Position numbers and translations under genes: made by a program. A DNA stretch of 64,000 nt, taken from Solimicrobium silvestre. Lineage in GTDB: Bacteria; Pseudomonadota; Gammaproteobacteria; Burkholderiales; Burkholderiaceae_D. Position 1 is the stretch's first letter, and each line of letters begins with the position of its first letter. Positions 34,191 to 44,272 of the stretch are shown in pieces. The DNA lies in the NCBI RefSeq assembly GCF_002976435.1, contig NZ_PUGF01000001.1, forward strand, positions 186,001 through 250,000. The letters run 5' to 3'. The notes beneath the pieces were generated by a model, which worked only from the letters and a program-made list of their open reading frames with translations, had not been told where the DNA came from and did no database searches.

Positions 34191-35846
34191 TCAAGCAAAA
34201 CTCAACGCACCAGTTAAATCCCCCGGCGGCAAAGCGCCACGTTCCGCAAACGCGGCATTACGAACTGCCAGCCCTTCCAGCAACGGCAAATCATACAAGC
34301 GACTGATGAAACGCATGATGGATGTCGTATCATAAAAACTATGGTCGACATTACCCTTCTTGGCAAACGGCGACACAATAATTGCCGGAACCCGTGAACC
34401 CGGCCCCCAGCGGTCACCCTTAGGCGGAGCAACATGATCCCACCAGCCGCCGTTTTCATCAAAAGTAATCACCACTAGCATATTTTTCCATTGCGGACTG
34501 TGTTTTAAATGCTCCAACACGTTCACAACATGTTGATCACCCGATTCCACATCCGAATAACCTGCATGTAAATTCAAATTACCTTGAGGCTTATAAAAAG
34601 TCACCGCAGGCAATTTACCTGCCACTACATCGGTCAAAAATTTATTTGAAATTGGACTATCACCAACACCGCCATCACGCAAATGTTCAGCACGCTCTTT
34701 ACTGCCCGGAGCAAATTTCTGAAAATAGTTAAACGGTTGATGATGGTATTGAAAATTAGGGCGCGGTCCGCCACCCTTAGCATCTAAAGCCGCTTGCCAG
34801 GCACCGCCATACCAGGCCCAGCTCACGCCTTTTTGCGATAGTACATCACCAATTGTGCGGAAAGTTTGCGGTGGCAAAGTGCTGGGGTTTTGCGCATCAG
34901 CCAACGTTTGATCGCCACTCTCGGCCGGTTTAATGTAACTTGGTTGAAACGGTGGCGCCATAGTGTTGACAGCATAACCATCGGGTGAAATAGAACCATC
35001 CCGAACAAATTTAGGTGGGCCATCCACGGCCGATGCGGGATTATCTTTAGCTATAGCTAAGCGAGTTCCGGTTGGCCCATCTTCAGTGACCACAATTTTA
35101 TCTTTGGCCGGACTGGAAGCAGCATTAAAATACTCCGGTGCGCGACCTGAAATTAAAAATTGATGGTTCAGGAAAGAGCCGCCAAATGCAGCCATAAAAA
35201 AATTGTCGCACAGGGTATATTCTTTAGCGACTTGCCATAAACCGAGATTTTTTTGGGTCTCGCCATAATGCCCCATCACCATCGCGCCAGAATTACCCCA
35301 TGCGACAAACTGATCATTCTTACCGCCGTTAATTTGCATTTGATTTTGATAAAACAAATGGGCTAAATCACGGGTAATAAGACCTTCGGGTAAGGGCTTG
35401 CCATCGCCATCGGTTAATGCGAACGGTGCATTAGGTAACCCGGTGATTTTGCTTTCAGTAATCTGATATTGTTTACCGCCTAAAGTTTGCTCCTGCGGCA
35501 CAATTCCGCCCCATATTTTAGGCAGTTGCGTTAGCACCTGACCATTGCGGTCGAGCTGAGCATATGCAGCCGCGGGCACTTCCGACAAGGGCTTGCTGAC
35601 GCCCGGAAAGTTTGCGAACAGATTGGTGAAACTGCGATTTTCTAAAAAAATCACCACGACATTTTTAATGTTGTCCTTGAGTTTGGCATTTAATGAACTG
35701 CCACTTGGTACTGGCTTAGAATTCACTGCCAACGGTACGCTGCCCAGCACTCCAGCGGCAGCACCGGCTTGCAGTAAGCGACGGCGGGCTGGGTTGGTTG
35801 GCGGATCATCTGGCTGATTAATTTGATCGTTGTCTTTGGCTTGCAT
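34191..35846 (-). CDS. Tat-exported phosphoesterase (acid phosphatase / phospholipase C family)
   Basis: About 551 residues from the ATG at 35846, with AGGAG 9 nt upstream; a GTG six bases earlier is too close to that site. A twin-arginine signal is visible (PARRRLLQAGAAAGVLGSVP, about 18-37). The catalytic phosphoesterase domain starts with IKNVVVIFLENRSFTNLFANFPG, and later has YTLCDNFFMAAFGGSFLNHQFLISG, QHVVNVLEHLKHSPQWKN and VVITFDENGGWWDHVAPPKGDRWGPGSRVPAIIVSPFAKKG. These are the metal-binding motifs of the AcpA / phosphatidylcholine phospholipase C family. Substrate between phosphomonoesters and phospholipids undecided. Confidence 0.88.
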   Translation of the reverse strand: MQAKDNDQINQPDDPPTNPARRRLLQAGAAAGVLGSVPLAVNSKPVPSGSSLNAKLKDNIKNVVVIFLENRSFTNLFANFPGVSKPLSEVPAAAYAQLDRNGQVLTQLPKIWGGIVPQEQTLGGKQYQITESKITGLPNAPFALTDGDGKPLPEGLITRDLAHLFYQNQMQINGGKNDQFVAWGNSGAMVMGHYGETQKNLGLWQVAKEYTLCDNFFMAAFGGSFLNHQFLISGRAPEYFNAASSPAKDKIVVTEDGPTGTRLAIAKDNPASAVDGPPKFVRDGSISPDGYAVNTMAPPFQPSYIKPAESGDQTLADAQNPSTLPPQTFRTIGDVLSQKGVSWAWYGGAWQAALDAKGGGPRPNFQYHHQPFNYFQKFAPGSKERAEHLRDGGVGDSPISNKFLTDVVAGKLPAVTFYKPQGNLNLHAGYSDVESGDQHVVNVLEHLKHSPQWKNMLVVITFDENGGWWDHVAPPKGDRWGPGSRVPAIIVSPFAKKGNVDHSFYDTTSIMRFISRLYDLPLLEGLAVRNAAFAERGALPPGDLTGALSFA

Positions 35847-35904
35847 GGTCACATTCTCCTAATTAAAGCAGTTGATAGCTGGTCGCGCGAATTGCGATTT
35901 AACC

Positions 35905-35932
35905 ATAAAAAAATCCGCCGAAGCGGATTTTA
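35905..35932 (-). terminator. Rho-independent terminator of prfC
   Basis: On the minus strand AAAATCCGCTTCGGCGGATTTTTTT: 8-bp stem, tight TTCG-type loop and a T run, 40 bp past the prfC stop codon. Confidence 0.92.
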
Positions 35933-35969
35933 TATAATCAATTTACAAAACTCAGCTGATTCGGCTGGC

Positions 35970-37631
35970 TCAGTTTAGCTTCGCGGCATGTTCCCTAGTC
36001 GCATGGAACACAACTTGCGGCCAACGCTCTTGAGTCAGTTTTAAATTAACACCTGAAGTCGCCAAATACGCCAAATTTCCAGCAGCATCATGCGCTAAAT
36101 TATGTCCGGCGCTGGAATTTTGAAAGTCATTCATGATCTTTTTATCGTCGCAACTAACCCAACGCGCACTGCTGATGCTGGTTCCTTCAAACACGGCATC
36201 TACACCGTATTCATTCAACAACCTGCTGGCAACCACTTCAAACTGCAATACCCCAACTGCGCCCAACACCAGATCTGAATTATTAATCGGCTTAAACACT
36301 TGCACAGCACCTTCTTCACCGAGCTGTTGCAAACCTTTGTGCAATTGCTTGATTTTGAGTGGGTTACGAATCCGGACCGAGCGGAAAAAGTCAGGCGCGA
36401 AATATGGAATGCCAGTGAATTGCAACAATTCGCCTTCTGAGAAACTATCACCGATCTGCATGTTGCCGTGGTTAGGCAAGCCGATAATATCACCGGCAAA
36501 CGCTTCTTCAACCTGCTCGCGACTGGACGCCATAAAGGTGACCACTGACGATACTTTGACTTCCCGGTTCAAGCGTAAATGTTTGAGCTTCATGCCGCGT
36601 TCAAAATGTCCTGAGCAAACGCGCAGAAAAGCGATGCGGTCGCGATGCGCCGGGTCCATATTGGCTTGAATCTTAAATACAAAGCCTGAAAACGGTGCTT
36701 CGGTTGGCTCTACCGAACGCACGGTTGCATCACGCGACCGTGGCGCTGGCGCCCATTCAATTAAGGCGTTTAAAATTTCGCGTACACCGAAGTTATTAAT
36801 GGCTGAGCCAAAAAATACCGGTGTTTGAGTGCCCGCTAAAAATGCGTTCAAATCAAAAGGATGTGAAGCGCCGTGCACCAATTCCACTTCCATTTTCAGC
36901 TGTTCAATTTCAAGCGGGAACATCGCGGCTAAACGCGGATTATCGATTCCTTTTAATACTTCAAATTCTTGATCAGCGCGGTCATTCCCTGCGGTAAACA
37001 GCATGATTTCATCGCGTAAAATATGGTACACGCCACGGAAATTCTTACCCATACCGATCGGCCAGGTAACCGGCGCACATTGGATTTTGAGGACCGACTC
37101 CAGTTCATCTAACAATTCCAACGGATCACGGGTTTCCCGATCCATTTTATTGACGAAGGTAATAATCGGCGTGTTGCGCATGCGGCAAACGTTGAGCAAT
37201 TTAAGTGTTTGTTCTTCCACACCCTTGGCGGCATCAATCACCATCAAGGCCGAATCAACTGCGGTCAATACGCGATAGGTATCTTCAGAAAAATCCTGGT
37301 GACCCGGCGTATCAAGCAAATTGACGACGTGACCTTTATAGTCAAACTGCATGACCGAGCTGGCAACAGAAATACCGCGTTGCTTTTCGATGTCCATCCA
37401 GTCTGATGTCGCATGACGGCCGCTTTTGCGTCCCTTTACCGTACCCGCCAATTGAATCGCGCCGGAAAACATCAGTAATTTTTCGGTGAGCGTCGTCTTA
37501 CCCGCATCTGGGTGAGAAATAATGCCAAAAGTACGGCGGCGCGCTACTTCTTTATTAACTAAAGCAGTGGCGGACGTTGAGCCGGCAGTATTTGGTGAAA
37601 TCGGTGAAGTCGGTGGGATTTGGTCGGACAC
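35970..37631 (-). CDS. prfC: Peptide chain release factor 3
   Basis: GTPase that recycles release factors 1 and 2 from the ribosome after termination. About 553 residues. G1 [15 protein letters not shown], switch region [19 protein letters not shown]3 [17 protein letters not shown]4 TFVNKMDRE, then the OB-fold and C-terminal RF3 domain. Most RF3 proteins begin MSDQI, so a GTG at 37631 (giving [10 protein letters not shown]) is preferred to a TTG six codons upstream. The segment between start and G domain is longer than usual, a [20 protein letters not shown]-type insert. Confidence 0.95.
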   Translation of the reverse strand: MSDQIPPTSPISPNTAGSTSATALVNKEVARRRTFGIISHPDAGKTTLTEKLLMFSGAIQLAGTVKGRKSGRHATSDWMDIEKQRGISVASSVMQFDYKGHVVNLLDTPGHQDFSEDTYRVLTAVDSALMVIDAAKGVEEQTLKLLNVCRMRNTPIITFVNKMDRETRDPLELLDELESVLKIQCAPVTWPIGMGKNFRGVYHILRDEIMLFTAGNDRADQEFEVLKGIDNPRLAAMFPLEIEQLKMEVELVHGASHPFDLNAFLAGTQTPVFFGSAINNFGVREILNALIEWAPAPRSRDATVRSVEPTEAPFSGFVFKIQANMDPAHRDRIAFLRVCSGHFERGMKLKHLRLNREVKVSSVVTFMASSREQVEEAFAGDIIGLPNHGNMQIGDSFSEGELLQFTGIPYFAPDFFRSVRIRNPLKIKQLHKGLQQLGEEGAVQVFKPINNSDLVLGAVGVLQFEVVASRLLNEYGVDAVFEGTSISSARWVSCDDKKIMNDFQNSSAGHNLAHDAAGNLAYLATSGVNLKLTQERWPQVVFHATREHAAKLN

Positions 37632-37713
37632 AATAAACGATCGTAACAAAAGGTGAGCAGTCTACCGTTTTTAGCTGCTAAAGTCGATTGACTTGCAAGC
37701 TAAGGCGATGAAT

Positions 37714-38061
37714 CTAAACGGGCTTGGCTGGCTGGGCGGGTGTTTCTGGTATCAGACACGCATCAATAATTTGCAAATCATTATCTTTAGCGAAATCCAG
37801 CACGAAATGGTAGGCCAACGGTTCGATTTCACGCAAAGCATGATCGACGACCACAGAACGTATTCCATTGATCAGGATGGGCTGTACAAAGAGTGAATAA
37901 TGCAAATGGCTCTGACGGCCGCTATCCGGCCGAAAACACGACATAGCGCCGCTTAATCGCTCAGACCAATCGCTAGGACGAAATTGTTTTCCGTCGCTAG
38001 TGAGACCAAGGATAAAGAATTCACTTTTTGGAGGTTTGTTGTTTGATGTGCTGTCGACCAT
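37714..38061 (-). CDS. DUF3579-family protein
   Basis: A 115-residue soluble protein. FFILGLTSDGKQFRPSDWSERLSGAMSCF and the later VVVDHALREIEPLAYHFVLDFAKDNDLQI match DUF3579, a betaproteobacterial family of unknown function, as recalled. It is placed between prfC and the CobD/CbiB-like gene, all in the same direction but with gaps large enough for separate promoters. Confidence 0.8.
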   Translation of the reverse strand: MVDSTSNNKPPKSEFFILGLTSDGKQFRPSDWSERLSGAMSCFRPDSGRQSHLHYSLFVQPILINGIRSVVVDHALREIEPLAYHFVLDFAKDNDLQIIDACLIPETPAQPAKPV

Positions 38062-38213
38062 TGTAAGGATCGCCTTTACTACTAGGTAGCATGAAAGTCA
38101 GTATTATATCTTATAGAAGACCGAACATTCGAGCTTCCTGAAGGAACTCTCAGTATAGGCATCAAAATTGACTATGCAAAGAACACGGCTGCGCGTGTTC
38201 TCACCCAAACCTA

Positions 38214-39170
38214 TCAGGCCAGCCACACCGCCATTGAGAGCAATAACAGCAGCAACATCCATAGTAACAAAGCACGCCAGACCAAGCCGACGGCACTTTG
38301 CAAGGAGCGTATGCCAGCCGGCTCGCCAGGCATCACCTCCGGTTCGATTCCGACCGAATCAACAATGGCTGCATCGATCGGAAGTTCTACTGCATTTTCT
38401 TCCGGACTACCAAGCCGCACGCCTAACGCGCCACTGCCTGATGCCAAAATAATACCTTCCGATTCATTTTTCCAACGATGTGCAAAATTGCGCCAGGCGT
38501 AAATCGCATCCTCAAAATTGCCGACTACGGCAAAGGCGATGGCGGTTAAACGGGCTGGAATCCAATCAATGATGTAAAAAATACGTGCCGCGTATTGCCC
38601 AAATGCTTCATTTTTCATGTGTTGCGGTTCATTCCAGGCGCGCGAAAGGTGTTCGGCAACCCGGTACATCACTGCGCAAGCAGGGCCAACTGGCATTAAA
38701 AACCAGAAAAACACGCCAAACACACTGCGGTGAGTAGTAATTAATGATTTTTCTACTGCTAAACGAGCAATTTCAGATACATCCAAACCTGTGGTATCGG
38801 TATGTGTCCATTCGGCCAATAAAGTACGAGCAGTTTCTTCGTCGCCGGAATGTAGAGCCAATTGAATCGAAGTGAAATAATGGCTGTAGTGACGGAAACC
38901 CAAAGTTAAATAAACGATGATGATATTCCACAGCAGTGCCGCGAAAATATTTAATTTGTGTAGGCAAATCCAGTAAATAAGCGCAGTTGGCACCGTTAAA
39001 ATCGCAACAGTAATCCACCATCCAAGACGCCCATTTTGCGGCTCTCCGGCATTGCACCATGCTTCTATGCGCATCGCGAGGGCTTTAATCGCTGTGTAAA
39101 TAGGATTATCAGCACGCAAGGGCTTTAATTGCTCAATCAACAAGGCGCAAAGTATAGATAAGAAAGTCAT
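38214..39170 (-). CDS. CobD/CbiB-family integral membrane protein
   Basis: 318 residues with four to five membrane segments (N-terminal FLSILCALLIEQL, about 50-70, 75-92, 150-170 and a very hydrophobic C-terminal VWRALLLWMLLLLLLSMAVWLA). FRHYSHYFTSIQLALHSGDEETARTLLAEW, SLITTHRSVFGVFFWFLMPVGPACAVMYR and NFEDAIYAWRNFA follow the pattern of CobD/CbiB relatives. True CobD makes adenosylcobinamide; no other cobalamin genes are nearby, so this member, common next to rplS in betaproteobacteria, may have another role. Confidence 0.78.
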   Translation of the reverse strand: MTFLSILCALLIEQLKPLRADNPIYTAIKALAMRIEAWCNAGEPQNGRLGWWITVAILTVPTALIYWICLHKLNIFAALLWNIIIVYLTLGFRHYSHYFTSIQLALHSGDEETARTLLAEWTHTDTTGLDVSEIARLAVEKSLITTHRSVFGVFFWFLMPVGPACAVMYRVAEHLSRAWNEPQHMKNEAFGQYAARIFYIIDWIPARLTAIAFAVVGNFEDAIYAWRNFAHRWKNESEGIILASGSGALGVRLGSPEENAVELPIDAAIVDSVGIEPEVMPGEPAGIRSLQSAVGLVWRALLLWMLLLLLLSMAVWLA

Positions 39171-39288
39171 TGGTTCAAAGAATAAGTCAGAGCAATTAAA
39201 GCCTCGGTCAAACTAGGACGAAGCAGAAGGAAATAAGACGCCAAGATAACTTAGACAGGCAATTGTTGCAACTAATAGTCGCAAGCAA

Positions 39289-39966
39289 CTACGCCCGCAA
39301 GAAGTGAAACAGATTACGCAACATGCCCGCCGTTGCGCCCCAAATGAAATAATCTTGATACGGCATGGTGTAAAAACTGCGGCGTACTTCTTGTTTTGGA
39401 AACACGCTACTACGAAGTTGGTGCCGACTTCCATCCATCAAATAAGCCAGCGGCACTTCAAAAATTTCAGCGACTTCGTTGGCATCCGATTGCAACTCTA
39501 ACGGCAACTGAACCGCGGCAACGACTGGAGTAACACGATAACCAGTTCCCGTATAGTAATCTGGCAATAGCCCTAATATTTCAACATAGTCTCTACTCAA
39601 GCCAATTTCTTCATGGGCTTCGCGCAACGCTGTTTCTATCAGACTGCTATCTTCGAGCTCGACTCGGCCACCAGGAAAACTAATTTGCCCCGCATGATGC
39701 GTCAGATGCGCGGTGCGTCGGGTGAATAGCAGATTTAATCCTTCGGCGCGCTGCACTAGCGTAATTAAAACCGAGGCATTGGTGTAGGTTTTATCTACTG
39801 AAAATAAACGCAATTCGTCGGTTATTTCAGGATGCCATTCTGGAGGATCGGCAAACCGCGTTCTTATCCAATCTAAATTTAAACGCGTTTGTTCCAGAAC
39901 CGATTCTCCGGCAATGCTGTCAACAGGGACAGATTGCGGATCGAAAACAGGGATACTCAAAACCAA
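39289..39966 (-). CDS. Nudix hydrolase, probable CoA pyrophosphatase (NudL-like)
   Basis: 225 residues. The Nudix box lies at 99-123 (GGRVELEDSSLIETALREAH followed by EEIGL) and has all consensus Gly, Glu and Arg residues. The preceding RTAHLTHHAGQISFPGG is the CoA-pyrophosphatase (NudL) extension. Such enzymes split CoA or acyl-CoA into phosphopantetheine and 3',5'-ADP. It lies about 100 bp after rplS with a terminator between them. Confidence 0.88.
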   Translation of the reverse strand: MVLSIPVFDPQSVPVDSIAGESVLEQTRLNLDWIRTRFADPPEWHPEITDELRLFSVDKTYTNASVLITLVQRAEGLNLLFTRRTAHLTHHAGQISFPGGRVELEDSSLIETALREAHEEIGLSRDYVEILGLLPDYYTGTGYRVTPVVAAVQLPLELQSDANEVAEIFEVPLAYLMDGSRHQLRSSVFPKQEVRRSFYTMPYQDYFIWGATAGMLRNLFHFLRA

Positions 39967-40015
39967 CTCCTTAAACCGTTCACTCTATTACTCACTGTAT
40001 TGTTGCATTAAACCA

Positions 40016-40047
40016 AGAAAAAAGGGCACCGGAAGGCGCCCTTTTTT
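40016..40047 (-). terminator. Terminator of the rpsP-rimM-trmD-rplS operon
   Basis: On the minus strand GGGCGCC...GGTGCCC stem followed by TTTTTTTC, about 25 bp past the rplS stop. Confidence 0.85.
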
Positions 40048-40067
40048 TGCTACTTACACATAAATTA

Positions 40068-40454
40068 TTAAGCTGCTGCTGGAGCAGACTTAACTTTACG
40101 TGCAGGCAATTTTTCTTTAATACGTGCAGATTTACCTGAACGTTCACGCAAGTAGTACAACTTAGCGCGACGTACATCACCGCGACGTTTAACTTCGATC
40201 GAAGCGATCAGTGGTGAGTACAATTGAAATGTACGCTCAACACCTTCACCGGACGAAATTTTACGCACGATAAAATTTGAATTCAAACCACGACGACGAC
40301 GTGAAATAACAACGCCTTCGTAAGCCTGAGCACGTTTACGTGTGCCTTCGACTACGTTTACATAAACAATAACTGTATCGCCTGGGGCGAAATCAGGAAT
40401 GTTTTTACCCAAACGGGCAATTTCTTCTTGCTCAAGTTGTTGGATCAGATCCAT
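40068..40454 (-). CDS. rplS: 50S ribosomal protein L19
   Basis: 128 residues from the ATG at 40454, with AGGAG 7 nt upstream; a longer in-frame extension to 40523 is not part of the L19 family. [43 protein letters not shown] and [37 protein letters not shown] are standard L19. It has an alanine-rich C-terminal tail. Last gene of the ribosomal protein/tRNA methylase operon. Confidence 0.97.
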   Translation of the reverse strand: MDLIQQLEQEEIARLGKNIPDFAPGDTVIVYVNVVEGTRKRAQAYEGVVISRRRRGLNSNFIVRKISSGEGVERTFQLYSPLIASIEVKRRGDVRRAKLYYLRERSGKSARIKEKLPARKVKSAPAAA

Positions 40455-40584
40455 TTTTAACTCCTGTAACCATCTTGCTGGTGCCTGAATACTACTGGCC
40501 CGGTAGAGGATGGGATTAATCATGTAAGCCTGGGCTTACGCTTGGTGCTACTTTTTACTTAACTGCTTACTTATTTGCTACTTA

Positions 40585-41334
40585 TTAAGCTTTACTGCTT
40601 AAATACTTTTCATCCGATTTACTCAACAAACCCGCCGCGCGCGCTTGTTTAATTAAATCCGGGCGCTTCATTAAGGTTGCTTTTAAAGCCTGCTCGCGTC
40701 GCCATTGCTCAATAACTGCATGATTTCCGCTCATTAATACTTCTGGAACGGGAACATCATCGTGCATTTCTGGGCGCGTGTAGTGCGGGCAATCTAACAA
40801 ACCATTCACGAAACTATCTTGTACAGCCGAATCTTCATCGTGCAACACGCCGGGCAATTGACGGATCATAGAATCCATTAAGGCCATGGCGGGTAATTCT
40901 CCGCCGGATAACACGAAGTCACCCAAACTGATTTCTTCATCAACGCATGAATCAAGCAAGCGCTGATCTACCGCTTCATAACGACCACACAGTAATACTA
41001 AGCCAGAATATTCTCCCAACTGCATTACCCGCTGATGCGTAAGCGGACGTCCTTGCGGCGACAAATAAATAACTCTTGGTGCAGAAAAACCTTGTTCTGT
41101 CTGACGCAATTTAGCAGCGCTAATGGCTGCCTGCAACGGCTTTACCATCATCACCATGCCAGGTCCGCCACCATACGGCCTGTCATCGACGGTGCGATGT
41201 TTATCGGTCGTAAAATCACGTGGATTCCAGAGCGTTAACGCACATTTTTTTTGCTCAAATGCACGTCTGGTCACGCCAGATTGGGTAAGCGCTGCAAACA
41301 TTTCGGGAAAAAGCGTAATAACATCAAACTGCAT
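40585..41334 (-). CDS. trmD: tRNA (guanine37-N1)-methyltransferase
   Basis: 249 residues. TrmD methylates G37 of tRNAs reading codons that begin with C (and some others), preventing +1 frameshifts. Hallmarks: [13 protein letters not shown] start, [14 protein letters not shown], knot-forming [13 protein letters not shown]...[15 protein letters not shown], and HYTRPE near the C-terminal third. Between rimM and rplS in the conserved operon. Confidence 0.97.
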   Translation of the reverse strand: MQFDVITLFPEMFAALTQSGVTRRAFEQKKCALTLWNPRDFTTDKHRTVDDRPYGGGPGMVMMVKPLQAAISAAKLRQTEQGFSAPRVIYLSPQGRPLTHQRVMQLGEYSGLVLLCGRYEAVDQRLLDSCVDEEISLGDFVLSGGELPAMALMDSMIRQLPGVLHDEDSAVQDSFVNGLLDCPHYTRPEMHDDVPVPEVLMSGNHAVIEQWRREQALKATLMKRPDLIKQARAAGLLSKSDEKYLSSKA

Positions 41335-41378
41335 ATTGATCGCCTTTAACTGTCACATTTACCAGTAACTCAACGCTA

Positions 41379-42008
41379 CTAATAATCCAGTCCCCAATCG
41401 ACCGTAATTTTTTTACTTTGTTGATCTACGTTAGGCACAAACCGCTCTACAAACGGTATCAAATACTCGCGTGCCGCCGCAGGAACAACTTCAGCTTCCT
41501 GTGCAGAGTTAATCTCAACCTTAACTGGATTAGATTGAACTACACGAAGAATCGGATGTGCGCCATTGTCGATGAGATCAGCAACCACGCCCAAACTCTC
41601 GCCTTGCAGATTTTCAACAGCCAAACCGATTAGGTCGAGCCAGTAAAATTCATTGTTTGAGAGTACTGGAAAGTGACTGCGAGAAATCTGCACCACAGTG
41701 CCTTTTAAGCCTTCCGCCGCGTCACGACCAACAACGCCCATAAGTCGGGCTACTACATCGTCGCCATGCCGCTTTGCTTCCAACTTTTCAACATCATGCA
41801 CATTAGCTGGTGCTTCTGAACGCACCTCGGGCTTGCCTAACCACCACGTTTTTGCATGCAATAAAGCATCCGCTTCGGCAGAATAAGGATGAATTCTTAC
41901 CCATCCCTGCACGCCATAAGCACCGGTGATGTGTCCAACCGAAATTAAATCAGCAGGTAATGGTGTAGGTGTAGCCAAACTCGATGTCAAAGTCTTACTT
42001 TCAGACAA
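41379..42008 (-). CDS. rimM: 16S rRNA processing protein RimM
   Basis: About 209 residues; a 30S maturation factor that binds S19. N-terminal domain ISVGHITGAYGVQGWVRIHPYSA, then the PRC-barrel (FYWLDLIGLAVENLQGESLGVV) and the ending LIPFVERFVPNVDQQSKKITVDWGLDY. No ATG precedes the conserved region. TTG codons at 42008 and 41990 are the best candidates, with 42008 nearly touching the rpsP stop codon. The start is therefore uncertain by some 20 residues. Confidence 0.92.
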   Translation of the reverse strand: MSESKTLTSSLATPTPLPADLISVGHITGAYGVQGWVRIHPYSAEADALLHAKTWWLGKPEVRSEAPANVHDVEKLEAKRHGDDVVARLMGVVGRDAAEGLKGTVVQISRSHFPVLSNNEFYWLDLIGLAVENLQGESLGVVADLIDNGAHPILRVVQSNPVKVEINSAQEAEVVPAAAREYLIPFVERFVPNVDQQSKKITVDWGLDY

Positions 42009-42009
42009 A

Positions 42010-42270
42010 TTAAACAGCTGCTGGAGTTTGTTTCGCTGCCAAAGCAACTAAACGCGCTACCGCTGGCGACAATTGCGCGCCGTGGTCTGTCCAATGAGTC
42101 AAACGATCTTGAGCAATACGTACTGTCTCAGCAGCACCAGAAGCTACTGGATTGTAAAAACCGATACGCTCAATAAAGCGACCGTCACGACGATTGCGTG
42201 AATCAGTTGCTACGATATTGAAGAAAGGGCGCTTTTTTGCACCACCACGAGCTAAACGAATAACGACCAT
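42010..42270 (-). CDS. rpsP: 30S ribosomal protein S16
   Basis: 86 residues: [41 protein letters not shown] is standard S16. First gene of the rpsP-rimM-trmD-rplS operon, with GGAA ahead of the ATG. Confidence 0.97.
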   Translation of the reverse strand: MVVIRLARGGAKKRPFFNIVATDSRNRRDGRFIERIGFYNPVASGAAETVRIAQDRLTHWTDHGAQLSPAVARLVALAAKQTPAAV

Positions 42271-42642
42271 AATAATTCCAAAAAAAGAGTACTAAAGAGT
42301 ACGAAGGCGGAAAAACCGAAGATTATAACGCACAATATCTGCGACAGCAAGCAACCTTCAATAACAAGAAATATCAGACAAACGCGAACAGTATATACCT
42401 TAGGCAATATGGGAATCGAATTTTGACGCCAATTTCGCACTCAACGCTAAATTTTTATTAGCTAATTTTGCTCGTGAAAATATCATAAACATATTAATAA
42501 CGTACGTTTTTGCGGCTTAAAACTACTTATCCCATCATATGCACGTCGAATTCAAGCTAAATTCCGCACCATGCCTCCAGACGGAATCATAAGCCACGGC
42601 AATATTTATGTACAATGAGCGCTTCTTTGCAGGTAGGTCATT
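42271..42642. promoter_or_regulatory. Divergent promoter region of rpsP operon and TM2 gene
   Basis: A 370-bp gene-free region. A TATACT on the minus strand near 42388-42393 could be a -10 box for the rpsP operon; the matching -35 box is weak. GCAGGTAGGTC lies before the TM2 gene. No repeats or strong hairpins. Confidence 0.4.
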
Positions 42643-43068
42643 ATGACAACTCAACAAACTTCACACAAAAATAAAACCATCGCGGCGCTGCTTGCTTCGA
42701 TCGGAGGTGGAATTGGTATGCATCGTTTTTATTTGGCCGGTTGGCGCGACAAATGGGCTTGGCTGCACTTTGCCAGCTTGCCAATATCACTATTAATTTA
42801 TTTTTTTAGTTATAACGTACTGTCATTTTTTACTGCTGCTCCACTGATTTTGTCAGTCCTGATCGGCTTCCTGGCCAGCTTGGTGATAGGCACTACCTCA
42901 GATGAAAAGTGGGATACGCAATTTAATGCCAATTCATCTCAAAAATCAGAGTCAGGCTGGCCAATTGCTATGATTTTGGTACTCACTTTAGGTATTGGCG
43001 CAGGCTCATTAATCGCCGTTATCGCACGCACTTCCGACTTATTTCTCACTGGCGGCTTATACGGCTAA
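42643..43068 (+). CDS. TM2-domain-like membrane protein
   Basis: 141 residues, four hydrophobic segments. KNKTIAALLASIGGGIGMHRFYLAGWRDKWAWLH has the TM2 signature (G-x-x-G-x-HRFYLG). The middle has LISLLIYFFSY- and LILSVLIGFLASLVIG-type membrane helices, followed by a polar loop with EKWDTQFN and a last helix. Function of TM2 proteins unknown. Divergent from rpsP. Confidence 0.78.
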   Translation: MTTQQTSHKNKTIAALLASIGGGIGMHRFYLAGWRDKWAWLHFASLPISLLIYFFSYNVLSFFTAAPLILSVLIGFLASLVIGTTSDEKWDTQFNANSSQKSESGWPIAMILVLTLGIGAGSLIAVIARTSDLFLTGGLYG

Positions 43069-43074
43069 TCACAG

Positions 43075-44166
43075 TTAAAACGATTGACTGATACCTGTAT
43101 AAAACGCACTCTGATTAACACCTACGGCACTATTGCCAACCTCAATAGCAAAACTGGTGAGTGCACTATTATGCAAGCTGCCGATGCTGGCAAACAGCAG
43201 TGTGCGTTTCGATAAGCTGTAATTGGCGCCCAGCATGATCAAATTAGCGCTCCCGGTACTTTGATTCAAATTGACGTGGAACGCGGCAGGAATCAATGTC
43301 AGAGCCGGGGTAATTTTATAATTGGCACCGAGCCAGAACTGGGTTGCCTTATCAGGGTTGCCATAGCTAGCAAGCATATCGGGTGCCGATTGCGTTTGGC
43401 AACCAGCAAACAGCTTCCACTTATCCAGCGTAAGCGTGCCGCCAGCGGTTAATTCCTTAGAATATTGAAACAAGGTGGAAAGCTGACCGCTCGGATCATA
43501 CGCAACGTCGTACATCACCTTCAATTCAAGCCCATCTTTGTTGTAGCCAAGCTCAATACCATTGCTACTACTGTCTTGGGTCGAACCCGCTACTTCACCA
43601 AAACCATACATTCCCACGGCAGAAAATCCATTCATATCCGGCGTAATGTATTGGACTTGATTGCTGGTTTGCGGCCAGTTACGGCCCTTTGCCAGAGTTG
43701 CAGTACCCATTGCCTGTTGTCCGGTGGGATCCAGACTCCAGACGATATCACTCGGTAAAGTTAAATCCCGCCCAAGTTTTAAGGTGCCATAATCGCCGCT
43801 CAGACCAACAAAAGCGCGGCGACTCCACAATGCACTGCCGCCATTGACGACGCCATTACCAGTGGCAAAACCGCTTTCCAAGGTAAATAGCGCCTTCATG
43901 CCGCCGCCAAGATCTTCGGCTCCCTTAAAGCCAAAAAAGCTGGTACCCCATTCGTTTCCGGGAGCACTCCACTGGCTGCCTGTGATGGCAACACCATTGC
44001 TGTCAATGCGGCCGGTATTTTGATTACTTTGGTAGTTAACTTCAGCATCGACGCGACCGTACAGGGTAACGTTGCTTTGTGCTTTCACTTGACCGCTGCA
44101 TGCACCAAGGACAGTAGTCAGCAATAAAAACTGAAGGCATGACTCTTTGAATGCGGTATTGTTCAT
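43075..44166 (-). CDS. Gram-negative general porin (Porin_4 / OmpC-like)
   Basis: A 363-residue trimeric-type porin of the Burkholderiales pattern. Signal peptide about 1-29 (LLLTTVLGACSGQVKAQ), then SNVTLYGRVDAEVNY at the start of the barrel, FFGFKGAEDLGGGMKALFTLESGF, RAFVGLSGDYGTLKLGRDLT, and a C-terminal Phe (YTGISQSF) as BamA recognition signal. Ion or substrate preference not readable. It ends 7 bp from the convergent TM2 gene. Confidence 0.93.
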   Translation of the reverse strand: MNNTAFKESCLQFLLLTTVLGACSGQVKAQSNVTLYGRVDAEVNYQSNQNTGRIDSNGVAITGSQWSAPGNEWGTSFFGFKGAEDLGGGMKALFTLESGFATGNGVVNGGSALWSRRAFVGLSGDYGTLKLGRDLTLPSDIVWSLDPTGQQAMGTATLAKGRNWPQTSNQVQYITPDMNGFSAVGMYGFGEVAGSTQDSSSNGIELGYNKDGLELKVMYDVAYDPSGQLSTLFQYSKELTAGGTLTLDKWKLFAGCQTQSAPDMLASYGNPDKATQFWLGANYKITPALTLIPAAFHVNLNQSTGSANLIMLGANYSLSKRTLLFASIGSLHNSALTSFAIEVGNSAVGVNQSAFYTGISQSF

Positions 44167-44224
44167 CAGCTATCTCCAGATAAGACATTATTCCAGATTA
44201 GTTCAGAACAACCCGCAATACAAA

Positions 44225-44254
44225 GATATCCCTGATCAGAACTTCAGGGATATC
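44225..44254. promoter_or_regulatory. Perfect 11-bp inverted repeat upstream of the porin
   Basis: GATATCCCTGA (44225-44235) and TCAGGGATATC (44244-44254) with an 8-nt loop, between the end of the 138-residue membrane protein gene and the start of the porin. No T run on either side, so an operator or mRNA 5' structure is as likely as a terminator. Confidence 0.6.
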
Positions 44255-44272
44255 AAGTCAACAATGAAAAAA

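Noticed and set aside
38214-39170. Cobalamin biosynthesis locus
   Set aside because: The CobD/CbiB-like protein has no other cobalamin gene near it; its context is the ribosomal operon, so only family membership is claimed.
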